A stretch of DNA of 8,275 bases. It comes from Candidatus Cloacimonadota bacterium. Its GTDB lineage: Bacteria > Cloacimonadota > Cloacimonadia > Cloacimonadales > TCS61. This document shows, piece after piece, positions 1 to 5,585 of the stretch (its first letter is position 1; each line of letters starts with the position of its first letter). The stretch spans positions 1-8,275 of the forward strand of contig DAOUUD010000071.1 of the NCBI GenBank assembly GCA_030668345.1, read 5' to 3'. Under the pieces are notes generated by a model, which was not told the DNA's origin, did no database searches, and saw nothing but the letters and a program-made list of their open reading frames with translations. A program made the position numbers and the translations under genes.

Positions 1-776
1 ACATTAGCCACATAATACAGGCTTTTCATGCGTCCTTCGATCTTTATGCTGTCAAGCCCTGCATCAATGATCTCTTGTAACCGATCTATAAGGCAAAGAT
101 CTTTTGAATTCAGGATGTAAGAACCGTATTCATCTTCATCTAAACTGAAGAACTCATTTGGACGGGTTTTTTCTGCCAGACCATATTCCCATCTGCATGG
201 CTGGGTGCAATATCCCTGATTTGCACTGCGGTTATTAAGAAATGAACTAAGCAGGCATCTACCGGAATAGGAAATACACATGGCTCCGTGCACGAACATT
301 TCCAGCTCGATCTCTGGAATTTTTTCTTTGATCTTTCTGATCTCTGAAATGGAAAGCTCACGAGCCAGGATAATGCGTTTTGCTCCCTGTTGAAACCAGA
401 ATTCAGCTGATTTCCAGGAAGTTACATTTGCCTGTGTACTGATGTGAATGGGAATTCCCGGTGCACACTCCCGGGTAAGAGAAAATACACCAGGATCAGA
501 AATAATAAAAGCATCTACTCCAATCGATTGAAGAAATTGCAGGTAATCAGGCAGTTTTTCTATATCTTTATTATGAGCGAATATGTTTACTGTGATGTAG
601 ATCTTCTTTTTTTTATTATGGCAAAATTCAACTGCTTGCTTTAATTCTTCTCTGGTAAGATTACCGCTTTTGGCACGTAATCCAAATTGTGTTCCGGCAG
701 TATATACAGCATCGGCACCATACAATACAGCATATTTTAGTTTATGTATATCCCCTGCAGGAGAAAGCAATTCCAT
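1..776 (-). CDS. Peptidase U32 family protein (RlhA/TrhP-like), C-terminus cut by window edge
   Basis: Reading the minus strand from the ATG at 776 gives 258 complete residues before the window ends, with no stop. The N-terminus MELLSPAGD and the signature around residues 158-178 (E-M-F-V-H-G-A-M-C then YSGRCLLSS) are typical of the U32 family (COG0826). Cysteines 167, 174, 190 and 194, plus C228 in NSKDLC, fit the cysteine set that binds an iron-sulfur cluster in this family. Characterised members such as E. coli RlhA and TrhP are RNA-hydroxylation factors rather than proven proteases; which RNA this one acts on cannot be told from the sequence. The start overlaps the rho stop codon by one base (TAATG). 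The only Shine-Dalgarno-like stretch, AAGGG at 790-794, lies 13 bases upstream, so translational coupling to rho is likely. The family is normally 400-800 residues, so a large part is missing. Confidence 0.93.
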   Translation of the reverse strand, partial: MELLSPAGDIHKLKYAVLYGADAVYTAGTQFGLRAKSGNLTREELKQAVEFCHNKKKKIYITVNIFAHNKDIEKLPDYLQFLQSIGVDAFIISDPGVFSLTRECAPGIPIHISTQANVTSWKSAEFWFQQGAKRIILARELSISEIRKIKEKIPEIELEMFVHGAMCISYSGRCLLSSFLNNRSANQGYCTQPCRWEYGLAEKTRPNEFFSLDEDEYGSYILNSKDLCLIDRLQEIIDAGLDSIKIEGRMKSLYYVAN

Positions 777-2041
777 TACTTGCTCATTACCCTTAGAAAT
801 TCTGCATTACTTTTTGTAGCTAACATTTTATTTTTAAGGAGTTCTATGCCATCCAACGGATTCATACCCTTCAGGAATTGACGTAAAACATGCATTCTTG
901 AAACTTCTTCTTTGCTCAAGAGTAGTTCTTCTCGTCTGGTTGCCGATTTTACAAGGTCAACAGCAGGATACATTCTTAAATCACTTATTGAGCGATCTAG
1001 AACAAGCTCCATATTGCCTGTACCTTTAAATTCCTCAAAAATAACCTGATCCATTCTACTGCCAGTATCTACCAGGGCGGTAGCAATAATGGTAAGGCTT
1101 CCACTCTCTAACGTGTTACGAGCAGCACCAAAAAACTTTTTGGGTTTGTGTAACGAACCGGCATCCAGACCACCGGAAAGTACTCTTCCGCTGGAAGGTT
1201 GTGCCATATTGTAAGCTCTTGCCAGTCTGGTGATGCTATCCAGCATAATAACTACATCTTGTCCTAATTCCACCATGCGTTTGGCTTTTGACAGTGCCAT
1301 TTCCGCCACTTGAATATGATTACGTGGCTGTTCATCGAAAGTTGAACTTACTACTTCCGAGTTGATAGGTATGAGAATTTTTTTCATCTCCGTGACTTCT
1401 TCCGGACGTTCATCAACCAGAAGAACAATAACATAAACGTCTGGATGATTTGTTAAAATAGAATTAGCAATCTTTTGGAGTATAACTGTTTTCCCGCTAT
1501 ACGGAGGAGCAACGATCATTCCTCTTTGTCCTTTTCCAATTGGTGTAAAAAGATTAATAATCCGAGTAGAAATATTATCTTGTTCAGTTTCAAGATTTAA
1601 TCTCACTTCGGGATAGTAGGGAGTGAGTTTATCAAAATATCTTACCTCTCTTACCACATTTGGTGATTCATAATTGGTAGAATCAACCCGGATCAAAGCA
1701 AAATATTTTTCTTCTTCTTTGGGTGCGCGAGCTGGTCCGGATATCGTATGTCCCTTTTTTAATCCGAATCTTTTGATCTGTGAACTGGAGACATAAATAT
1801 CGTTCCTGCCGGGAGTATAATTGTGTTTTTGGAAACGCAGGAATCCATATCCGTCTTCCACTTTTTCCAGGCAGCCGGAAACAAAAGCTAATCCTTCCTG
1901 TGTAGCTTGCATCTCAAAAATCTTATGAATCAGATTGTTCTTTTTTAATCCGGCAATGTCATCGATTTCCAATTCTTTTGCTAATTTTTTCAACTGCGTC
2001 ATATTCAATTCAAATAAATCTTGTTGTTCATTGTTTTCCAT
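776..2041 (-). CDS. rho: Transcription termination factor Rho
   Basis: A complete 421-residue Rho, almost the same length as the 419-residue E. coli protein. This hexameric RNA-dependent ATPase binds nascent RNA and releases RNA polymerase. Visible parts: a short Rho-N helical domain (about 12-48), a cold-shock-like RNA-binding domain (about 52-122, with GYGFLRF), and the ATPase domain. The P-loop APPYSGKT places K184 exactly where E. coli has it. The catalytic glutamate is E211 (VDERPEEVTEM) and Walker B ends at D268 (VVIMLDSITR). The Q/R-loop region SGRVLSGG...HKPKKFFGAARN spans 284-309, and the arginine finger is likely R369 (TRREELL). Relative to E. coli, P-loop K181 is Tyr and Q-loop K283 is Arg (R286); the Arg is common in other phyla. 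The ATG is preceded by AAGGAG (2047-2052) at 5 bases. The U32 gene follows with a one-base overlap. No large insertion is present in the RNA-binding domain. Confidence 0.98.
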   Translation of the reverse strand: MENNEQQDLFELNMTQLKKLAKELEIDDIAGLKKNNLIHKIFEMQATQEGLAFVSGCLEKVEDGYGFLRFQKHNYTPGRNDIYVSSSQIKRFGLKKGHTISGPARAPKEEEKYFALIRVDSTNYESPNVVREVRYFDKLTPYYPEVRLNLETEQDNISTRIINLFTPIGKGQRGMIVAPPYSGKTVILQKIANSILTNHPDVYVIVLLVDERPEEVTEMKKILIPINSEVVSSTFDEQPRNHIQVAEMALSKAKRMVELGQDVVIMLDSITRLARAYNMAQPSSGRVLSGGLDAGSLHKPKKFFGAARNTLESGSLTIIATALVDTGSRMDQVIFEEFKGTGNMELVLDRSISDLRMYPAVDLVKSATRREELLLSKEEVSRMHVLRQFLKGMNPLDGIELLKNKMLATKSNAEFLRVMSK

Positions 2042-2247
2042 AATTGCTCCTTACAATTGTTAATTCACATCTGGTCTCTCATTCGAAAAGCAATCAAAAT
2101 CTCTTTTGCGGCTACAGAAGTCAAGTAAATTAATTTCATAAAAAGATAACATCTTTTTTATTAAAAAAATATAAAAACCCCTTGACATAATAAAATGAAA
2201 TTTACATTTTCAATTTTGTTAAATATATTAAAAAATGGAGGGATGTT
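2030..2247. repeat. Divergent rho/cassette-1 control region, copy 1 of a duplicated segment
   Basis: This spans rho codons 1-4 and the 206-base gap between rho and the plus-strand LTD gene. It recurs at 3946-4161. The first 35 bases (2030-2064) are identical in both copies. The next 60 or so differ at about 8 positions, then an AT-rich stretch aligns poorly, and similarity returns from the TTGACAT box through to the GGAGG ribosome site. A weak rho promoter can be proposed on the minus strand (TTGACT at 2119-2124), but it has only a poor -10 match and changes to TTAACT in copy 2. The GGAGGG at 2237-2242, 5 bases before the ATG at 2248, serves the LTD gene. Confidence 0.88.
2182..2210 (+). promoter_or_regulatory. 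Probable promoter of the LTD-protein cassette
   Basis: A perfect -35 hexamer TTGACA lies at 2182-2187, preceded by an A/T-rich tract resembling an UP element. The -10 is uncertain: TACATT at 2203-2208 (spacing 15) is the best match, and CATTTT at 2205-2210 (spacing 17) is poorer. The assignment is supported by conservation of this block at 4094-4120, where TTGACATAA and TGAAATTTACA are retained although neighbouring bases have changed. Confidence 0.55.
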
Positions 2248-3177
2248 ATGAAAAAAAGTTTAATGTTTATTGTGTTATTGATCACCGGAATGCTATTCGC
2301 TCAGGCTTCCGATCTGTTTTTCTCCGAGTATATCGAAGGAACCAGCCAAAACAAGGCGTTGGAAATATTCAATGGAACAGGAGCAGATGTATATCTGTCG
2401 GATTACCAGATTTCTCAGGCTCCTAATGGTGGTGGTTGGCAATACTATCACTCTTTTCCTGTTGGGGCATTTATTACCAACGGCGATGTCTGGGTGATAA
2501 CAACAGATGAAGCAGTTGCGGAATTACAGGATGAAGCTGATGAGATATTAGCTTATCCCAGCGTGGTTCACTTTAATGGTAATGATGCCCGTGGTTTGGA
2601 ATGGACACCTGACGGAGGTACGACCTGGGTATTACTGGATGTCATCGGGCTTCCGGACGAAGACCCGGGTACGGGTAACGGCTGGGAAGTGGCAGGTGTG
2701 GCAAACGCTACAGTAGAGCACACACTGGTAAGAAAATTAACGGTTGCAGATCCTACTACCGATTGGGCACTTTCTGCTGGGACAAATGCTTCGGACTCAC
2801 AATGGGATGTATATGATCAGAATACTTTTAGTTACATCGGAGATCACGAATTTGGCGGTTCTTATGCTGAAAACAATATAATACAAGACAACAAGGCTCA
2901 ATTAACTAACTATCCGAACCCGTTCAATCCTTCAACAACGATATATTTTTCAAACACAGCATCAGTGAGGAATGCAGAGATAACCATCTATAACATTAAA
3001 GGACAAAAGATAAAAACTTTCGATGTTACTCAATATGGAAATGAAGGATCTGTTGTATGGGAAGGGAAAGACGATAATAGAAAAGAAGTCACCAGCGGGA
3101 TTTATTTTTCTATTTTTGATGTGAAGAGCGATGATGGAGATTTTACCTGTTTTAAGAAAATGATCTTACTGAAATAA
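2248..3177 (+). CDS. Secreted lamin-tail-domain (LTD) protein with C-terminal NPFNP sorting domain
   Basis: A 309-residue exported protein. Residues 1-20 form a signal peptide (lysines, hydrophobic core, cleavage near AQA-S). Residues 21 to about 203 resemble a bacterial lamin tail domain: FFSEYIEGTSQNKALEIFN is its classic opening, and NTFSYIGDHEF its usual closing strand. Residues 222-309 are a Por/type IX-like sorting domain with a FlgD-Ig-like fold (YPNPFNPSTT, then ITIYNIKGQKIKTF, GIYFSIF and a terminal KKMILLK), so the protein is probably moved across the outer membrane and attached to the surface or released. LTDs in secreted bacterial proteins often sit beside nuclease or OB-fold domains, but no catalytic domain is present here. 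The ATG at 2248 is chosen because GGAGGG precedes it by 5 bases. It is followed by a small membrane protein 75 bases downstream. The ligand is unknown. Confidence 0.88.
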   Translation: MKKSLMFIVLLITGMLFAQASDLFFSEYIEGTSQNKALEIFNGTGADVYLSDYQISQAPNGGGWQYYHSFPVGAFITNGDVWVITTDEAVAELQDEADEILAYPSVVHFNGNDARGLEWTPDGGTTWVLLDVIGLPDEDPGTGNGWEVAGVANATVEHTLVRKLTVADPTTDWALSAGTNASDSQWDVYDQNTFSYIGDHEFGGSYAENNIIQDNKAQLTNYPNPFNPSTTIYFSNTASVRNAEITIYNIKGQKIKTFDVTQYGNEGSVVWEGKDDNRKEVTSGIYFSIFDVKSDDGDFTCFKKMILLK

Positions 3178-3189
3178 AATTGTTTAAAT

Positions 3190-3238
3190 AAAAACCGGAT
3201 AGATTTTGATCGAACTACTTGGATACATCAGGTTTTTT
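3190..3238 (+). terminator. Weak hairpin with U-tract between the LTD gene and the small membrane protein
   Basis: AAAAACC (3190-3196) can pair with GGTTTTT (3231-3237), extended inward by GAT/ATC after one mismatch, with a loop of roughly 28 bases and a T-run on the distal arm. It could be a partial terminator or attenuator that lowers expression of the downstream gene relative to the secreted protein. The long loop makes it weak. Confidence 0.3.
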
Positions 3239-3252
3239 ATAAGGGAGGTAGT

Positions 3253-3600
3253 ATGAACAGACATTTCAGGAAAGTTTTAGGTCTGGCTTTTATCTCTTCT
3301 TTGATATACTTGAGCTACAAGGTCTATCTTAAGATCAAAGGTCTGATCGAACTGAATAAAACTCTTCCGCAGTATCTGGAAAACGTGATCGGGGAAAAAC
3401 CGGAAGCCAATATTACTTATACTCTGAATAAATACACAGTGAGTGTTTGTTTCAGTAAAGAAATCCTGGAAAAGAATAAAGACCTTGAAATTACTATACT
3501 GGATTATATCTCTGATTTTTATCCAATATTGAAGAAGAATAAAATAAGCATCGAACTGATAGAAAAAGAATCTGAAGATATAGAAAAATCCAATAAATAA
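3253..3600 (+). CDS. Small membrane-anchored protein of unknown family, copy A
   Basis: A 115-residue protein not recognised as a known family. It has a basic N-terminus (MNRHFRK), one hydrophobic segment at about 8-26, likely an uncleaved inner-membrane anchor, a soluble core at about 33-102, and a highly charged Lys/Glu-rich tail. A second copy lies at 5194-5529. By hand count the 70-residue core is 56/70 identical between them, including a 16-residue block KTLPQYLENVIGEKPE and the block YTVSVCFSKEIL. Many DNA differences in the core are synonymous, which indicates selection on the protein. The ATG at 3253 follows GGGAGG (3243-3248) by 4 bases. Its place right after a secreted sorting-domain protein, repeated in the second cassette, suggests a role tied to that cargo, but this is inference. 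The single Cys in VSVCFS is conserved in both copies. Confidence 0.82.
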   Translation: MNRHFRKVLGLAFISSLIYLSYKVYLKIKGLIELNKTLPQYLENVIGEKPEANITYTLNKYTVSVCFSKEILEKNKDLEITILDYISDFYPILKKNKISIELIEKESEDIEKSNK

Positions 3601-3622
3601 AAAGAAAATTTACTCAAAATAG

Positions 3623-3656
3623 AAAGGGTCGGAGAGATTTATTCGACCCTTTTCTT
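3623..3656 (+). terminator. Intrinsic terminator after cassette 1
   Basis: A nine-base perfect stem AAAGGGTCG / CGACCCTTT with a 12-base loop, followed by TTCTTTT, lies 23 bases after the copy A stop codon. This is a convincing Rho-independent end for the LTD/small-protein transcript. Confidence 0.8.
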
Positions 3657-3673
3657 TTATATCCTCTATCTTT

Positions 3674-3945
3674 AGCCCCAAAATAGATATTGGTTATGAT
3701 AAAAAGAATGCCAGGATATTGACACGCTCCTGCACCGAATGCGGAGAAGATGACTGCAAACATTATCTTTCCACGGATATGCTCGAGAAAAAGGCAGTAC
3801 AAACCTATCATACAAAATTGCTGGATTACAACGAATACTGGCAGAGAGTGACCTTAAACGCCAGGATCGAGATTGGCGAAATTTATAATAACAACACAGA
3901 TAAACTTCGGTTTTATTTAAAGAGCTATCAACCTATGCTGGTCAG
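3674..3945 (+). pseudogene. Orphan coding remnant with a C-x2-C-x5-C-x-H cluster
   Basis: The plus-strand frame is open from the terminator (previous in-frame stop at 3620) to a stop at 3977-3979. The translation from about 3674 looks like real protein: SPKIDIGYDKKNARI, then TRSCTECGEDDCKHYL, then an amphipathic charged region ending LKSYQPMLVRLF. It has no ATG start; a TTG at 3719 would lie inside the apparently conserved part and lacks a good ribosome site. The last ten residues and the stop come from the antisense of the duplicated rho leader, so the natural C-terminus has been lost. The CxxC...CKH pattern faintly recalls a SWIM-type zinc finger as found near SNF2 helicases, but the spacing is not canonical. 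It is best read as a fragment of a larger gene broken at the duplication junction near 3945; expression of a short chimeric peptide cannot be excluded. Confidence 0.5.
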
Positions 3946-3957
3946 ATTGTTTTCCAT
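3928..3957 (-). pseudogene. Truncated rho start (codons 1-4) in the duplicated leader
   Basis: The minus-strand ATG at 3957 with its AAGGAG ribosome site is an exact copy of the rho start. The first four codons (MENN) match, then homology stops at 3946 and the frame runs into unrelated sequence and a TGA (MENNLTSIG). It marks the left breakpoint of the duplication inside rho codon 4 and is not expected to be functional. Confidence 0.75.
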
Positions 3958-4161
3958 AATTGCTCCTTACAATTGTTAAATCACATCTGGTCTCTCTTTC
4001 GAAACACAATCAAATTCTCTTTTGCTGCTATAGAAGTTAAGGATTAAATTTTATTAAAAAAACTATTTCATTTTTAAGATAATATAAAAATCCTTGACAT
4101 AACAAATTGAAATTTACACTTTTTATTTTGTTAAATATATACTAAAAAATGGAGGTAAAAA
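3946..4161. repeat. Duplicated rho-leader/divergent-promoter segment, copy 2
   Basis: Second copy of the segment at 2030-2247, here without rho beyond codon 4. Identity is perfect for the first 35 bases and about nine in ten over the first 96. The middle AT-rich part has drifted, and the promoter-to-ribosome-site part is again similar. It provides the plus-strand promoter and GGAGG site for the OB-fold gene. Together with the remnant at 3674-3945 it accounts for the roughly 560-base gap between the cassettes. Confidence 0.88.
4094..4120 (+). promoter_or_regulatory. Probable promoter of the OB-fold-protein cassette
   Basis: TTGACA at 4094-4099 is the -35; TACACT at 4115-4120 (spacing 15) is the best -10 candidate. 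The block is the copy of 2182-2210, and conservation of the -35 amid drift supports function. The GGAGG at 4151-4155 sits 6 bases before the ATG at 4162. Confidence 0.55.
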
Positions 4162-5160
4162 ATGAGAAAGATGCTTTTTTTATTATTTTTAATTTTTTCA
4201 GTAGGGCTCTTAGCCCAGACGCCTGTTTCCATCTATGATATTCAATATACTGAAGTACCCGGTCCGGATAACACCTATCCATCACCTTATGACGGTCAGG
4301 AAGTGATAACAACCGGTATTGTTACAGCCATTGGATTTTTGGGATACAATGATAATTTCTTTATTTCCATGCCAGAAGGAGGAGCTTGGAAAGGAATTTA
4401 TATTTATTTTGCACCTGACTCAACACTGGTTGTTGGGGATATGGTAGAAGTTGAAGGTGAAGTTTCCGAATATTTGGGATTCACAGAAATTTCCTACGCA
4501 ACAAGTGTAACTCTTTTAAGCTCCGGTAATCCTGTGCCAGATCCTGTTGTTGTTACCTGTGCAGATCTTCAACCCGCTGGAGTTGGAGAACCTTATGAAA
4601 GCGTTTTGATGGAACTTCATGATTTGACTGTTGTTGAAGAACAGATCAGCTATGGACAGTGGTATGTTACAGACGGTACAGGTATCGCTCAGATCGATGA
4701 TGGCTTTTTCTATCTAGATGAGGTTGTACCACCGATTGTAATAACTGTTGGAATGGAATGGGCTATTATTAGAGGTATATTAGATTATTCCTTTGACGAA
4801 TATGGATTGAATCCACGAACACCAGACGATCTTATCGATGAAGTTTCTACACTCGAAAATACAATTGAACTTACCTGTCAATTTCTTGGCTGTTATCCCA
4901 ATCCTTTTAATCCCGAAACCAATGCCCTGTTAAGCCTTAAACAGGAAAGCAAAGTTATGATGGCAGTATATAACATCAAGGGCGAAAAAGTGAAAACTCT
5001 GGTTAACGAAGATCTTCCTGCCGGAATGCACACCATCCCCTGGAACGGAACAGACAAAAATGGTCTTTCTGTTGCCAGTGGCATTTACTTCTTCAAAACA
5101 GATGCCAAAGACAACCTTAGGGATTATACAAGCTTGAAGAAAGTGATCCTGTTGAAATAA
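4162..5160 (+). CDS. Secreted YhcR-type OB-fold protein with C-terminal NPFNP sorting domain
   Basis: A 332-residue exported protein. Residues 1-19 form a signal peptide ending LLAQ. Residues about 46-118 resemble the OB-fold found in YhcR/ExeM-type secreted nucleases: YDGQEVITTGIVTAI, NFFISMPEGGAWKGIYIY, VGDMVEVEGEVSEYLGFTEI. Residues about 130-226 look like a second OB-like half (WYVTDGTGIAQIDD...IIRGILDYSFDEYGLNPRTPDDL). Residues 244-332 are the Por/type IX-like sorting domain (CYPNPFNPET, VYNIKGEKVKTL, WNGTDKNG, GIYFF, KKVILLK). No endonuclease/exonuclease/phosphatase catalytic domain is present, so a binding role (nucleic acid or glycan) is more likely than catalysis. The ATG at 4162 follows GGAGG by 6 bases. 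The downstream small protein begins 33 bases after the stop, so the pair is probably co-transcribed. Confidence 0.85.
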   Translation: MRKMLFLLFLIFSVGLLAQTPVSIYDIQYTEVPGPDNTYPSPYDGQEVITTGIVTAIGFLGYNDNFFISMPEGGAWKGIYIYFAPDSTLVVGDMVEVEGEVSEYLGFTEISYATSVTLLSSGNPVPDPVVVTCADLQPAGVGEPYESVLMELHDLTVVEEQISYGQWYVTDGTGIAQIDDGFFYLDEVVPPIVITVGMEWAIIRGILDYSFDEYGLNPRTPDDLIDEVSTLENTIELTCQFLGCYPNPFNPETNALLSLKQESKVMMAVYNIKGEKVKTLVNEDLPAGMHTIPWNGTDKNGLSVASGIYFFKTDAKDNLRDYTSLKKVILLK

Positions 5161-5193
5161 AGGGAGATCTGCTCCTTTTCAGGGAGGTAAAAA

Positions 5194-5529
5194 GTGAAAG
5201 GTTCTTTTGGAAAGATGTTGAAAATTGCTTTTGTCGGTGCAATTGGTTACGCAGGTTTTAAGATCTACGAAAAGATCCGCGCAGCTATAGAACTGGATAA
5301 AACTCTTCCGCAATATTTAGAAAATGTGATCGGGGAGAAACCGGAAGTTAATATTACTTATACTCTTAGTGAGTATACTGTTAGTGTTTGTTTTAGCAAA
5401 GAAATCCTGGGAAAGAATAAAAGTCTTGAAACTACTGTGCGGGATTATATCTCCGATTTTTATCCGATGTTAAATATCGATAAAATTAAGATCGAATTGA
5501 GTCAGAAAGAAGAGAAAAAGAAAGCTTAA
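5194..5529 (+). CDS. Small membrane-anchored protein of unknown family, copy B
   Basis: A 111-residue paralog of the protein at 3253-3600, with the same plan: basic N-terminus, one hydrophobic segment (about 8-25), a conserved core (33-102) and a short Lys/Glu tail. The GTG start is chosen because GGAGG (5183-5187) is 6 bases upstream and the N-terminus then aligns residue for residue with copy A. The core keeps KTLPQYLENVIGEKPE, NITYTL, YTVSVCFSKEIL and DYISDFYP; the transmembrane segment and tail have drifted more. It follows a surface protein whose N-terminal domains differ from those in cassette 1, so the conserved core probably does something independent of the particular cargo. Function is unknown. 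Confidence 0.82.
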   Translation: MKGSFGKMLKIAFVGAIGYAGFKIYEKIRAAIELDKTLPQYLENVIGEKPEVNITYTLSEYTVSVCFSKEILGKNKSLETTVRDYISDFYPMLNIDKIKIELSQKEEKKKA

Positions 5530-5550
5530 TAAACCTGTTAGGTCAATTAA

Positions 5551-5576
5551 AAGGGGGAAGCATTTGCTTCCCCCTT
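5551..5576. terminator. Strong hairpin between convergent genes
   Basis: An eleven-base perfect stem AAGGGGGAAGC / GCTTCCCCCTT with a four-base loop (ATTT) lies between the copy B stop (5529) and the receptor stop (5586). The T-tract is short on both strands, but the position suits a bidirectional terminator. Confidence 0.8.
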
Positions 5577-5585
5577 AGTTTGTGA

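Noticed and set aside
140..361. Minus-strand 73-residue open frame
   Set aside because: Lies wholly inside the U32 gene on the same strand in another frame; the U32 frame has the family signature.
444..644. Plus-strand 66-residue open frame
   Set aside because: Antisense to the U32 gene, with no ribosome site or recognisable protein character.
2065..2082. Five-codon mini-ORF (MRDQM) in the rho leader on the minus strand, a possible leader peptide
   Set aside because: Its ATG is AAG in the second copy, it has no ribosome site, and such short frames arise by chance.
2235..2426. Plus-strand 63-residue open frame
   Set aside because: Out-of-frame overlap with the start of the LTD gene, which has signal peptide and domain evidence.
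3614..3811. Minus-strand hydrophobic 65-residue open frame
   Set aside because: Runs through the terminator hairpin and antisense to the more protein-like remnant; no ribosome site was seen.
5159..5178. Imperfect inverted repeat (AAAGGGAG / CTCCTTT) between the OB-fold gene and small protein copy B
   Set aside because: Needs a bulged base, has a very short loop and only a four-base T-run; too weak to call an attenuator.
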